The notes beneath the pieces were generated by a model. That model worked only from the letters and a program-made list of their open reading frames with translations. It ran no database searches and was not told the origin of the DNA. Of a DNA stretch of 64,000 nucleotides, positions 25,352 to 34,654 are shown one piece after another; the stretch's first letter is position 1, and each line of letters opens with the position of its first letter. The stretch covers positions 57,623 through 121,622 of the forward strand of contig SVTV01000003.1 of assembly GCA_015063605.1 (NCBI GenBank), in the 5' to 3' direction. The position numbers and the translations under genes were made by a program. Source of the DNA: Oscillospiraceae bacterium (lineage in GTDB: Bacteria > Bacillota > Clostridia > Oscillospirales > SIG627).

Positions 25352-27400
25352 ATGTTTTTTGATGAAATTATCCATGGTACACACTATTACAGATCGCCGG
25401 CACCTCTTCCGGAAGAGTGGGAAGGTGATATCTCTAAACTCGCTGATTTTAGCCTTGACACGATGCAAATCAGGATCAACTGGAGATGGAATGAAAGAAA
25501 AGAAGGCGAATATGATTTTTCCGACATCGACCGCTTAATGGATCTTGCAGAAAAGTATGACCGCAAGGTTATTATACAATTTCTACTCGAATGTGCACCG
25601 CAGTATGTATATGAAAAATATGAAGGGACTCGTATCGGTCCAAGGGGTGAGTTTTTCCGTCCGGGATCTCATGGAGCTTTTTATGGTGGTTGGCTACCGT
25701 GCTTTACAAATCCCGGTGTACAAAGATCTGCATTTAAATTCGTCGAAAAAGTGGCTGAAAGATACTGTGATCGAAAGAATATCATTTTATGGAATGCATG
25801 GAATGAGATACGCAACAGACCTATTGAAGAGTGCTACTGCCCTCACTGCCGAAAAGCTTTCGGTGAGTATTTGCGAAAAAAATTCGGAACCATAGAAAAC
25901 TTGAATAATTTTTATCACACAGCCGAAGAAAGTTTTGAAACAATCGCACTTCCTGCCATGGCACATGGATACTGGGATATTTATGAATTCAAAAAGTTCA
26001 AAGGTGCTGAATGCTTGTACGAATATGTACGTTTGGTATACGATGCTATAAGAAAATATGATAAATCGCATCCGATAATGTGCCATGTAGGCGGAACAAG
26101 CGGTTTTCAGATATCTCTGTCCGATGTGTGCGACGATTACACAGTTGCCAAAGCTGTAGATTTCTGGGGTACTTCCATTCCCATGACAACCAATATGTGT
26201 TCACATATAAATCGAGTTGATTTCATGATGCTTAATGATTATCTTCGCAGTATAGACGAAGACTATTTTCTCCATGAAATCTATCCCGGACTCGGAAGAT
26301 TTGTAAGTTATGATACTCCATCCAGTATGACATGTAAACTCTACACTGCTCTTTCCACAGGTGCAAAAGGTCTTATTTACTGGCAATATCGCGCGGAACG
26401 TTTAGGGCACGAAAACGATTGTGCGGGATTGGTGCGTATGGACGGTACACCACGTGAGGTTGCTTATGCAGTAAAAGAGTTTGGCGAAGACCTTAAAAAG
26501 AATATGAAGTATTTCGTCGGAGCGAAGGTAAAAAGCGGAGATATTGCAATCATCTCGGATTTCAACTCTCAGTTGATGTCAGAAATAGAAGACGGATGTA
26601 AATGCAAAGACTTCTCTTTCGATGCTGTCGATCCAATCCTCTATTACAGATATGCTCATGCAGGTATGTACAGACTTCTCCGCAATGCCAATTTTAACGT
26701 TGATTACCTCAGCATAACAAATATATATAGGATCAATAATTATAAAGCAGTTTATTTCCCATACCATACGATGCTTGACAGTTCAATCATTCCGCATTTA
26801 CAGAAATTCATGGAAAATGGCGGTATCATAATTGCAGACGAGGGATTCGGTATGAGGCAGCTTAATACGTGGATGCAGCCTTATGATATAGACTGTAAGC
26901 CGCTGATGACTGCAAGAATGCATGAACGACGCCTTATTCTTGATGAATACATCGAAATTGACGGTAAACCATCAAAGATTTTGCCATTCAAGACACAATA
27001 TGCGGTACAAGATGCAAAGACCCTACTTACGTTTAAAGATAATACCCCTGCCGTACAATATGTAAACTACGGAAAAGGTAAGCTATATCTTTTCGGCTTC
27101 TCTATCGGTTACAGCTATCATCAAACAGGAGATAAAGTTTGGGAAAAACTGACAGAAGACATTCTTTCAGCTGTAAACATTGAAAAATACGCCTATGCGG
27201 ACTTTGAAAACAATGTATACGAAAAACGTATGGTCAAAGACGATTCAGAGATTATTTTTATCAGCAACTATTCCGAATGCGAAAAGAAAATAGCTTTGAG
27301 AGGCACCGTGGAAGCAATCGGAGCAAACGCCGACATCGACGGAAATGTAATGACTGTTCCATCAAACCATATAGGATATGCAGTAGTCAGAGCAAAATAA
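25352..27400 (+). CDS. Glycoside hydrolase family 42 beta-galactosidase-like
   Basis: A 682-residue GH42-type enzyme: catalytic TIM barrel, trimerisation domain and C-terminal beta domain. The acid/base is Glu152 in WNAWNEI, and the likely nucleophile is Glu309 in FLHEIYPG. The GH42 zinc cluster is present as Cys161, Cys163 and Cys166 (CYCPHC). The N-terminus QIRINWRWNERKEGEYDF is typical. There is no signal peptide, so it is cytosolic and would need imported oligosaccharide, but no transporter gene accompanies it. Substrate could be a beta-galactoside or beta-arabinopyranoside. AAAGGAGGGC precedes the ATG. Confidence 0.9.
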   Translation: MFFDEIIHGTHYYRSPAPLPEEWEGDISKLADFSLDTMQIRINWRWNERKEGEYDFSDIDRLMDLAEKYDRKVIIQFLLECAPQYVYEKYEGTRIGPRGEFFRPGSHGAFYGGWLPCFTNPGVQRSAFKFVEKVAERYCDRKNIILWNAWNEIRNRPIEECYCPHCRKAFGEYLRKKFGTIENLNNFYHTAEESFETIALPAMAHGYWDIYEFKKFKGAECLYEYVRLVYDAIRKYDKSHPIMCHVGGTSGFQISLSDVCDDYTVAKAVDFWGTSIPMTTNMCSHINRVDFMMLNDYLRSIDEDYFLHEIYPGLGRFVSYDTPSSMTCKLYTALSTGAKGLIYWQYRAERLGHENDCAGLVRMDGTPREVAYAVKEFGEDLKKNMKYFVGAKVKSGDIAIISDFNSQLMSEIEDGCKCKDFSFDAVDPILYYRYAHAGMYRLLRNANFNVDYLSITNIYRINNYKAVYFPYHTMLDSSIIPHLQKFMENGGIIIADEGFGMRQLNTWMQPYDIDCKPLMTARMHERRLILDEYIEIDGKPSKILPFKTQYAVQDAKTLLTFKDNTPAVQYVNYGKGKLYLFGFSIGYSYHQTGDKVWEKLTEDILSAVNIEKYAYADFENNVYEKRMVKDDSEIIFISNYSECEKKIALRGTVEAIGANADIDGNVMTVPSNHIGYAVVRAK

Positions 27401-27437
27401 AAAATCAAAAGAACAGATAAGCATCCTATGCAACATA

Positions 27438-27473
27438 ATACGATCACAAATTCCGTGGTCGTATTTTTCTTTT
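27438..27473 (+). terminator. Terminator after the GH42 gene
   Basis: ATACGATCAC and GTGGTCGTAT form a 10-base stem (one G-T pair) around a 7-base loop, then TTTTTCTTTT. Confidence 0.88.
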
Positions 27474-27480
27474 AATAAAG

Positions 27481-27522
27481 AAAAAGACCCCTTAAAGGTA
27501 TGATATAACATACCCTTAAGGG
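27481..27522 (-). terminator. Terminator after the ceramidase-like gene (minus strand)
   Basis: CCCTTAA..GGTATG and CATACC..TTAAGGG pair over 13 bases with one mismatch around a 6-base loop. On the minus strand the hairpin is followed by TCTTTTTC. Confidence 0.88.
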
Positions 27523-27541
27523 AGCTTGAATACTTTTATTT

Positions 27542-28852
27542 TTATTTCTTCATTTCATTTAACAACTCTACTGCCACATCTGCCATCTTATGAGCGATTT
27601 CGGGAGCAAAGAATGAATTGTGTATCGCAAGGCGTGCCTCGTATACTCCTGCGCTGAAGCAGGGCTCGGTAACGATGTAACCGTGAGCGCCGTTGGCAAG
27701 ACCTACAACCATATTCTTAGAATAAGGCGATCTGTCTTTAATGGAGAAGCCTATCTCGGAGAAGATCTCCCCGGGAAGTCCCGACAAAGAGCATTCACCT
27801 ATCGATATGGTCTGTATCTCAACATTAGTAAATTTTCTCGGATGCTCTTTAAGCTCAATAAGCTCCTCGGCATAGATCGTATCGGAGAAGGATGACTTTT
27901 CGCTTCCGAGAATGTTTTCCGCCCATTCAATATCCTCATTTGAGGGCTGACGTCTTTCTCCTCTGAAGGTACGGGAAGAAGTCTTAACACATGGTGTAAT
28001 ATCAAATTTCATGATGCTTTCCGCATTGAAAAGAGTTTCGGCAAGGCAATCACCCATATATTTATAATGCTCTGCACCGTAACCGAGATCGGGATCCTTC
28101 TGCATACCCATTCCGTCAAGGTGATTGATATCTCCCGAGCATCCGTTAAGGAAAGCAAGAACTGTCTTTTCACCGTTTTTCTCCTTAAGTCTGCGGCGAA
28201 GCTGTCCTATATAGTCGGCACAATATTCGTTTCCGCCTACAGTATCGGGGTGGCATGCGAAGTTTACTATGCGTGCAACCGTATTTCCCGCCTCATCATC
28301 GAAACGAAGTATGGATACCGCATGATCTATTTTTGAAACAGGTCTTTCCACGTACGGATTCTTGCATCTTCCGGGATTTGTGCGTATCGTTCCGTCGCTC
28401 ATAAAATAGTTTCTGCAAAAGCTTATGCGATCCTCATTACCCTCGGCAAATCCTGCCTTCACGGGCACACGATTGTTATACGCTTCAACTATTGCCTCTG
28501 CGCTCTTTTTGATTATATTGCGTATGGAGGGCATATGAGGCTTTGTCTTCAGACATTCATAGTTTGTAGGCGATGCGGTATGAGAATGGGTAGCTGCAGT
28601 CATAACGGTCACCCTATCACCCAAAAGCTTCTTTATCTCATTTCTCAATGCCGCCGTGAGGGATACCTTAAAATCCATAATATCTATGGATACTACCGCA
28701 ACAGCGTTTTCGCCGTCATCTACAACGACAGCCTGGGTATACAATTCGTCCTTGACTCCCGTCGCGTAACGGGGTCCGAAGTATCCGGGGATACCGAGTC
28801 CCAAAGCGGGGGTAATAATGCGCTCAGCAGCGCCGCATTTCAATTGTTTCAT
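27542..28852 (-). CDS. Neutral/alkaline ceramidase-like hydrolase (N-terminal domain only), copy 1
   Basis: A 436-residue protein of the neutral/alkaline non-lysosomal ceramidase family (PF04734-like). Zinc-ligand motifs are present: THSHTASPTNY near residue 90 and NFACHPDTVGG near residue 200. True ceramidases have a GDVSPN motif whose serine is the nucleophile; here the matching place reads GCSGDINHLDG, without that serine. There is no signal peptide and no C-terminal immunoglobulin-like domain. The substrate is therefore probably not ceramide, and perhaps is another amide or ester from glycoconjugates. A paralogue lies at 30993, with a GH20 gene between them. Confidence 0.75.
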   Translation of the reverse strand: MKQLKCGAAERIITPALGLGIPGYFGPRYATGVKDELYTQAVVVDDGENAVAVVSIDIMDFKVSLTAALRNEIKKLLGDRVTVMTAATHSHTASPTNYECLKTKPHMPSIRNIIKKSAEAIVEAYNNRVPVKAGFAEGNEDRISFCRNYFMSDGTIRTNPGRCKNPYVERPVSKIDHAVSILRFDDEAGNTVARIVNFACHPDTVGGNEYCADYIGQLRRRLKEKNGEKTVLAFLNGCSGDINHLDGMGMQKDPDLGYGAEHYKYMGDCLAETLFNAESIMKFDITPCVKTSSRTFRGERRQPSNEDIEWAENILGSEKSSFSDTIYAEELIELKEHPRKFTNVEIQTISIGECSLSGLPGEIFSEIGFSIKDRSPYSKNMVVGLANGAHGYIVTEPCFSAGVYEARLAIHNSFFAPEIAHKMADVAVELLNEMKK

Positions 28853-28925
28853 AAGTTTTATACCTCATATTTTTTACTTTATTTATATATGTAAGCCCTG
28901 ATGCTTTACGTAAATTCACAGCTAT

Positions 28926-28954
28926 ATTGTATAATAAAAACTCTTGTCTGTCAA
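28926..28954 (-). promoter_or_regulatory. Sigma-A promoter of ceramidase-like copy 1
   Basis: On the minus strand TTGACA (28954-28949), a 17-base spacer and TACAAT (28931-28926), about 70 bases ahead of the start codon. Confidence 0.75.
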
Positions 28955-29000
28955 GAGCTTTCCGCAATAAAGAGATTTTGCGAAAGACACAATAAAAAGG

Positions 29001-29029
29001 TTGCACAAAGCCTCTGATTATGGTATACT
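29001..29029 (+). promoter_or_regulatory. Sigma-A promoter of the GH20 / ceramidase-like copy 2 operon
   Basis: TTGCAC (29001-29006), a 17-base spacer and TATACT (29024-29029). It diverges from the minus-strand promoter 47 bases away, so the two ceramidase-like genes could be coregulated. Confidence 0.7.
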
Positions 29030-29072
29030 ATACACGGTGGAAAAATATCCTTAACAGAAAGGAATCATAAAA

Positions 29073-30965
29073 ATGCCGTCTAAAATAAAGGTCTCACTTT
29101 CGGTTCCCGAAGAGTTTATTACGGGTGTAAAGCGCCTTGAGTCCATTCTTAATTTCGAATTGACCGATGAAGATGCTGATATCACGATAGAAGCCGAAAA
29201 AACAAATAAAACAGGCGTAAAAATTGAAAATAAAAAAGCCGTCATCACCTACACAAAAAAACATCTCTTTTTCAGGGAGCTTGGTATAGTACTGGAGCAT
29301 TACAAGGAACCCGCCTTTGAATCATTCGAGGACGACCAATTCAAGACCGTTTCTGTAATGATCGATGCCTCCCGCGGTGCTGTTCCTACGGTAAGCGGTT
29401 TCGGAAAACTGATCGATTACCTTGCAGTCATGGGATACAGCATGGCTATGCTTTACACAGAGGATATAGTCGAGATCAAGGAACGCCCTTATTTCGGATA
29501 TATGAGAGGCAGATACACAAAGGAAGAAATGAAAGCAATAGACGACTATGCTTTCGAATACGGCATTGAGATAATCCCCTGTCTCGAATGCTACGGCCAC
29601 ATGGAAAAGTATCTCATGTGGGGCGAGGCGGATCCAATTAAGGATACAAGCAGTGTATTGCTGGCACGCTCCGAAAAGACCTTCGATTTTTTAGATCAGT
29701 ACATAGGAACTGTTGCCGATTGCTTCCGTTCGAAGCGCATCCATATAGGCATGGATGAAGCATGGGATATGGGAAGAGGAAGATTCCTTACGAAAAACGG
29801 ATACGTTCCCCCCTTTGAGATCTTCAATGAATATATGGAGCGTCTTATCACCATTACAAATAAATACGACCTTGTTCCCATGATGTGGAGCGATATGTAT
29901 TTCAGAGTATGCACAAATAATAACGGATACTACAACAAGGATATCGTTATTCCTCCCGAGGTCTCCTCAAAGATCCCGAAGGAAGTGGAGCTCATATTCT
30001 GGCATTACGGCGAAATGCCCGAGTGCGACGATTACATGCTGAAAAAGCACAAGGCTTTGGACAGAAACATTCTTTACTGCGGAGGACTTTGGAGTTGGAT
30101 AGGTCACTTCCCCGAGCACAATTACGCTATGGAGTCTACCCGCTTCTCCCTTGAAGCTTGCAGAAACAATGATATCAAGGAAGCAATGATCTCCATATGG
30201 ACAAATGACAATGCGGAATGCGACATATTTGCTAATCTCTTCGGTCTTTCCTACTTTGCCGAGCTTTGCTATGATAAGGATGCTTCGGAAGAAAAGCTCC
30301 GTTCACGCTTTGAATCATCGACAGGCGGAGATTGGGACGCATTCTATACCATGAGTCTCTATCATAATTCCTTCGGCGGTGAGAATGACGATTATTCGGG
30401 ATCGAATTGGCCCAAACGTTTCCTCGGTAAGCCTCTTTTCTGGCAGGATATAATGGAAGGTCTCTATGACAGCCACCTTTTCAATAAATCAATGTGCGGT
30501 CATTATGCCGCATGTGCAACATTCCAGAAGGAAAAGCTCGAAAAAGAGCTTGAATCAAACGGAAGATGGGCTAAGCTTTACGATTTTGCTTATAAGGTCT
30601 TCGATTATATGGCAATAAAAACACTTATTGCCGAAAATCTCGTTCCCGCCTACAAGAAAGGCGATAAGGACTCATTGAATGAGATAGCATCGTTGCTTCT
30701 TCCCTTGTTGAAGGAAAAGACTGTTGCAGTCCATGAAGCTCACAAATCCCTTTGGTTTGATAAGCTGAAGCTCATCGGATGGGCAAATCTCGATGTAAGA
30801 TACGGCGGTATGGCATCACGTTGTGATACGGCAAAATACATAATAGAACGCTACCTTAGCGGTGAATACGACAGATTGGAAGAATTGGAAGAGCCCAGAC
30901 TCCACAAGGGACTGAGCGGCTTTGTCCACTATTCTTCAATCGCAACGGCAAATCTTAAAATCTAA
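29073..30965 (+). CDS. Glycoside hydrolase family 20, beta-N-acetylhexosaminidase-like (GcnA type)
   Basis: A 630-residue GH20 enzyme. The substrate-assisted catalytic pair is Asp228-Glu229 in RIHIGMDEAWDMGRGRF. An N-terminal GH20b-like domain (1-100) precedes the barrel, and YFGYMRGRYTKEEMKAIDDYA plus IEIIPCLECYGHMEKYL are typical of the GcnA/SpGH20C-like group. It would release terminal GlcNAc or GalNAc from glycans or glycolipids. With no signal peptide it is cytosolic. It is followed after 27 bases by a ceramidase-like gene with a clear ribosome site (AGAAAGG), giving a two-gene operon that ends in a strong terminator. Confidence 0.88.
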   Translation: MPSKIKVSLSVPEEFITGVKRLESILNFELTDEDADITIEAEKTNKTGVKIENKKAVITYTKKHLFFRELGIVLEHYKEPAFESFEDDQFKTVSVMIDASRGAVPTVSGFGKLIDYLAVMGYSMAMLYTEDIVEIKERPYFGYMRGRYTKEEMKAIDDYAFEYGIEIIPCLECYGHMEKYLMWGEADPIKDTSSVLLARSEKTFDFLDQYIGTVADCFRSKRIHIGMDEAWDMGRGRFLTKNGYVPPFEIFNEYMERLITITNKYDLVPMMWSDMYFRVCTNNNGYYNKDIVIPPEVSSKIPKEVELIFWHYGEMPECDDYMLKKHKALDRNILYCGGLWSWIGHFPEHNYAMESTRFSLEACRNNDIKEAMISIWTNDNAECDIFANLFGLSYFAELCYDKDASEEKLRSRFESSTGGDWDAFYTMSLYHNSFGGENDDYSGSNWPKRFLGKPLFWQDIMEGLYDSHLFNKSMCGHYAACATFQKEKLEKELESNGRWAKLYDFAYKVFDYMAIKTLIAENLVPAYKKGDKDSLNEIASLLLPLLKEKTVAVHEAHKSLWFDKLKLIGWANLDVRYGGMASRCDTAKYIIERYLSGEYDRLEELEEPRLHKGLSGFVHYSSIATANLKI

Positions 30966-30992
30966 ATTATCAGAAAACAGAAAGGCATAAAG

Positions 30993-32330
30993 ATGAAAAC
31001 AGGATTTTCCAAAATATGCATAAATCCTCCCTACGGTGCTCCTATCGTAGGATATTACGAGGAGAGACTTACAAAAGGAATACTTGATGATATATTCGTC
31101 AGAGCGGTAGCTTTTGATGACGGTGAAAAGAAAGCCGTTGTTATTGCTCTCGATCTTTGCGAGTTTGAGCAGAAATATTACGATGCTTTCAAGGAAAGAA
31201 TCTCTTGCACGACAGGTATCGACAAGGATGCCATATTTATAAACTGCTCACACACTCACACAGGCCCCCTGGTCGGAAAGGATTTCGCATCCGAAAAGCA
31301 CAGTACCGAGGCTTATGACAGCTTCCTAATTTCATGTGTTCACGATTGCGCCGTATACGCTGTTGCCGATCTTAAGGAAACACGCATAGAGACCGCTTCC
31401 ACCGAGGCGAAGAACATTTCCTTTATCCGCAGATACAGAATGAAGGACGGAAGTGTCGCAACAAATCCCGGTGTAAACAACCCCAATATCGACTACGCCC
31501 TCGGCACACCCAATGAGACCGTTAAGCTTGTAAAGCTTGTAAGAGAAGGCGCTGACGATATATTCATGATAAACTTCGGCACTCATCCCGATTCTGTGGG
31601 CGGTGATTACATCAGCGCAGATTACATGGGATTCGCTTGCTCCATTCTCGAAAATGCCGTTCCCGGAACGAAATGCATTTTCCTTCAGGCACCTCAAGGC
31701 GACGTAAATCACGTTAACACTCATCCCACCAAAGGCGAAAGTGCAATTTCCGCAATCGATTTCGACGGTGTACCGAGAAGCATCAAGCATGCGGAGCACA
31801 TGGGCAGGATCATAGCAGGTGCTGTACTCTCCGTTTGCTCGATAACAGAGGAGGTAAAAGCCGACAAAATATCCTACGCATCAAAAAGGGTAGACCTTCC
31901 CTCACACCAAGAGAACCACCGTATCGAGGAAGCGAGAAAGATCCACGATTATTATGAATCAGGCAGAGCAAGCGAGCTTCCTTATAAAGAGATGGAGCTT
32001 ACAACGGTAGTTGCGGAAGCCGAGAGAATAATCAAGCTTGAAAACGGTCCCGAATCCTTCCCATTCTTCTTGTCCGCTATCAAGATAGGCGATCTTGTAT
32101 TTGCCGGCATCGGCGGCGAAGCATTTACGGAGATCGGCAACCGCATATGCGAAGCTTCTCCCTTTGAAACAACCGTGCTTTGCTGCCTCACCAACAGCGA
32201 AGGCGGATACGTGCCTACAACAAAAGCCTACAGCGAAGGCGGTTATGAGGCACGCAGCTCCTCTCTCCGTCCCGGAGGCGACGACATCATGGTCGAGGGT
32301 ATGATAGAGCTTTTGAATGAATTGAAATAG
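30993..32330 (+). CDS. Neutral/alkaline ceramidase-like hydrolase (N-terminal domain only), copy 2
   Basis: A 445-residue paralogue of the protein at 27542. Zinc motifs CSHTHTGPLVG (near residue 88) and NFGTHPDSVGGDY (near 198) are kept. The position of the ceramidase nucleophile reads QGDVNHVNTHP, again with Asn in place of Ser. Both copies end with a region rich in Gly and small residues (LTNSEGGYVPTTKAYSEGGYEARSS). There is no signal peptide. Coupling to GH20 suggests a joint pathway on an N-acetylhexosamine-containing conjugate. Reaction unknown; deacetylation or deacylation of an amide is one guess. Confidence 0.75.
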   Translation: MKTGFSKICINPPYGAPIVGYYEERLTKGILDDIFVRAVAFDDGEKKAVVIALDLCEFEQKYYDAFKERISCTTGIDKDAIFINCSHTHTGPLVGKDFASEKHSTEAYDSFLISCVHDCAVYAVADLKETRIETASTEAKNISFIRRYRMKDGSVATNPGVNNPNIDYALGTPNETVKLVKLVREGADDIFMINFGTHPDSVGGDYISADYMGFACSILENAVPGTKCIFLQAPQGDVNHVNTHPTKGESAISAIDFDGVPRSIKHAEHMGRIIAGAVLSVCSITEEVKADKISYASKRVDLPSHQENHRIEEARKIHDYYESGRASELPYKEMELTTVVAEAERIIKLENGPESFPFFLSAIKIGDLVFAGIGGEAFTEIGNRICEASPFETTVLCCLTNSEGGYVPTTKAYSEGGYEARSSSLRPGGDDIMVEGMIELLNELK

Positions 32331-32345
32331 GCTATAAACATTCAA

Positions 32346-32390
32346 CGGTACAGCACATGTCACAAGACAAGGCTGTACCGCTCTTTTTTA
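32346..32390 (+). terminator. Terminator after the GH20 / ceramidase-like operon
   Basis: CGGTACAGC and GCTGTACCG form a 9-base perfect stem around a 17-base loop, followed by CTC and a run of T. It ends exactly at the stop of the convergent sialidase-like gene. Confidence 0.9.
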
Positions 32391-33683
32391 TTAATTCACC
32401 TCTATATCATATTGCCACGATTCTCCGAAAAACGGTGATCTTTCATCGAACTGTCCCAGCTTACACAAGGTAACTTCAAGAATACCCGTTTCCCGATCCT
32501 CCAGGATCTCAAAATTTGAAAGCTGTATCCTTTCCGTTTCGCCCTCTCGACGCGTGTCTATCACTGTTAAAGAATCCTTCATCGCCGCTCCCGTAGCTTC
32601 ATCCACCTCTACTATCTGCAAAGGATAACGTGGGAAATTCCCATACACGGTATGATCTGTGATGTTTCCTATCCAATAAAGCTTACCGCTCTTTTTCAAG
32701 CGTATGAATCTCGAATAAGTGGCACTCGAATATATCACTTCACCGTCATCGAAATGCCACGGCTCAGGCTGTGTAAATGTTTTTCCCCCGTCATCGGAAT
32801 AGGAATACCACTTGAATCCGGGTGTTCCCTTTTCGATACGTGTGTTCCACGAAGCCATGGACACATTCGAGCCACGCATTACAAGGAGTATTCTTCCGCT
32901 GTTCAGATATGCTATCTGAGGCTCGTCTATACCGCGGGACGAACGAAGATCGCCGAGTATAACGGGATTTGAAAATCCAAAATCGTATATACCTTTTTCC
33001 TTATCGAATCTGCCTCTTGCCACTATGACGCATCTGCAAATATCGGGACAGCTCGGAAAAACAGTATCAACATCTATTCCCGCTATGCGGCATCCTACAC
33101 TTACGGTAGCTCCCACGGGCACTGCAATATCTCCGTCAGGCAAAACGACGGGAGTATTGATAAAGCCGATATTTTTTCTTAAAAATTCGGGGTTTCGGGG
33201 ATAATCGGGATCAAAATCCGGTGCATCGGGATCCTCATGGCGTATCAGCTCTACGGAACGGGGCTTTTCATCCCCGGGATAACGTATAGCTATATACTGA
33301 TGATCGAAAAAGGAATTTTCCCCTGTGCTCCAAAAAATGCGGTAAGCCTCCTTATGACCCTCTAAAAAATATCGTGTAAATTCCACTGACACAAAATGAC
33401 CGTGTACGGGATTCCAAATCTCCTCCGTTGAACTTTTCGTCATTTCATCATTGCCATACATCACAGAGTGCTCCTCACTCTTTTTCTCTTGCCAATCACT
33501 CCATGTTTTTCCGTTATCCGAACTGTATCTGAAAAACGAGCCGTTAGAGTAATCGGATTCCCTTGAAATGCTGCGTGTCTGTATACATTTCGTTCCTTCG
33601 GGCTCAATATAGGATCTTGCGTAGCACACCGCTCCCGTTTCTTTATCAGCCTTTTCAATACATTTTGCCGTAACCTTTATCAT
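32391..33683 (-). CDS. Sialidase-like BNR/Asp-box beta-propeller protein
   Basis: A 430-residue protein with two clear Asp boxes: SSDNGKTW near the N-terminus and SDDGGKTF near the middle. The rest has the regular strand spacing of a six-bladed sialidase propeller (GIDEPQIAYLNSGRILLVMRG, YSSATYSRFIRLKKSGKLYWIGN). The frame is open upstream to 33731, but ATG at 33683 has a perfect AAAGGAGG. No signal peptide, carbohydrate module or FRIP motif was seen, so true sialidase activity is uncertain; other exo-acting hydrolases share this fold. It lies at the 3' end of a minus-strand series with PanK and GH2. Confidence 0.7.
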   Translation of the reverse strand: MIKVTAKCIEKADKETGAVCYARSYIEPEGTKCIQTRSISRESDYSNGSFFRYSSDNGKTWSDWQEKKSEEHSVMYGNDEMTKSSTEEIWNPVHGHFVSVEFTRYFLEGHKEAYRIFWSTGENSFFDHQYIAIRYPGDEKPRSVELIRHEDPDAPDFDPDYPRNPEFLRKNIGFINTPVVLPDGDIAVPVGATVSVGCRIAGIDVDTVFPSCPDICRCVIVARGRFDKEKGIYDFGFSNPVILGDLRSSRGIDEPQIAYLNSGRILLVMRGSNVSMASWNTRIEKGTPGFKWYSYSDDGGKTFTQPEPWHFDDGEVIYSSATYSRFIRLKKSGKLYWIGNITDHTVYGNFPRYPLQIVEVDEATGAAMKDSLTVIDTRREGETERIQLSNFEILEDRETGILEVTLCKLGQFDERSPFFGESWQYDIEVN

Positions 33684-33731
33684 TGTGAATCCTCCTTTAA
33701 GAGATATTTGCACCAAGCCTTCCTTCGTCAT

Positions 33732-33767
33732 TTAAAAATAAGGGGCTGTCGCATTAAGCGATGCCCC
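33732..33767 (-). terminator. Terminator after the pantothenate kinase gene
   Basis: On the minus strand AGGGGC..TCGC and GCGA..GCCCCT pair with a two-base internal bulge around ATTAA-type loop, followed by TATTTTTAAA. It separates PanK from the sialidase-like gene, although partial readthrough is possible because no promoter was found for the latter. Confidence 0.75.
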
Positions 33768-33790
33768 TCGAAACCGTCGGATAAAAACCG

Positions 33791-34621
33791 TTACCGTGAA
33801 AAGCCGTTTAATGCGGCTCCTATTACAGTACCGAATCTTGCATTTTTCGGAATGATAAACTGCTTGCCGAACATCTGACCGAGACTATCAAACTTACTTG
33901 CACACTGAGGTGCAAGAGTAAGATTGCCCGTAAGAACTATCTTGTCAATATTAAAGTTTCTGGAAGCAAAAACGGCTATCATGCCTATAGTCTCAAATAC
34001 CATATTTACAACGCCTGCAGCAATATCGGCATTAACTGCCATATCGCTGACTCTACCGAAATTTGCGGCGGTCATCTCCTGAGACATGGAGGAAATGATA
34101 TTCTTCTTCGTCATATCACCCACACGCAGGTCTATGTTGGAAAGATCTCCCTCTGAGGCAAGAGTCCAGATATGCTCGATCTCCTGCATATTAAGAAGAA
34201 GCTTAGAAAGTCCAACAAGCGTGCCTCCGCCGACTCCCGTTCCGCCCAGATATTCAACATTTTCTCCGCTCGCTCTTACGGTAGCCGTTCCCGTTCCCAT
34301 GCTGACGATGATCGCTTCATCAAGTCCGGAAAGATAAAGTCCTCCTCTGCCTATGGAGCTGAATTCAGCCACATGCTCAGTAGGTATGCCGTATACGTCG
34401 CCGTCAACAAAGGATGAACCGACACCGGTTATCATTATCTTTTCAATATCGGAAAGAGATATGCTGTTCTCCTTTGTAAACTTACCGAAGGCACCGAAAA
34501 ACGATGCCGTCGGATCATTTGCCTTTACGAAGAGAGGAGCTATAAGCTTTTTGTCGGCTGTAAAACCGCATATTTTTGTTGTGCTTCCTCCGATATCTAT
34601 ACCAATTATCGTTTTATTCAA
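33791..34621 (-). CDS. Type II pantothenate kinase
   Basis: A 276-residue ASKHA-fold kinase phosphorylating pantothenate, the first step of CoA synthesis. Phosphate-binding loops are GIDIGGSTTK (7-16), SMGTGTA (107-113) and GGTGVGGGT (126-134). Glu86 in EHVAEF is the candidate catalytic base. The start codon is TTG at 34621, with AAAGGA eight bases upstream; no ATG is available. The type II form is known from staphylococci, bacilli and many Clostridia. Its place inside a glycosidase cluster may be fortuitous or may reflect a CoA-demanding pathway. Confidence 0.88.
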   Translation of the reverse strand: MNKTIIGIDIGGSTTKICGFTADKKLIAPLFVKANDPTASFFGAFGKFTKENSISLSDIEKIMITGVGSSFVDGDVYGIPTEHVAEFSSIGRGGLYLSGLDEAIIVSMGTGTATVRASGENVEYLGGTGVGGGTLVGLSKLLLNMQEIEHIWTLASEGDLSNIDLRVGDMTKKNIISSMSQEMTAANFGRVSDMAVNADIAAGVVNMVFETIGMIAVFASRNFNIDKIVLTGNLTLAPQCASKFDSLGQMFGKQFIIPKNARFGTVIGAALNGFSR

Positions 34622-34654
34622 AACAAAATTCCTTTCAAAACAAAGAGAAGGATA

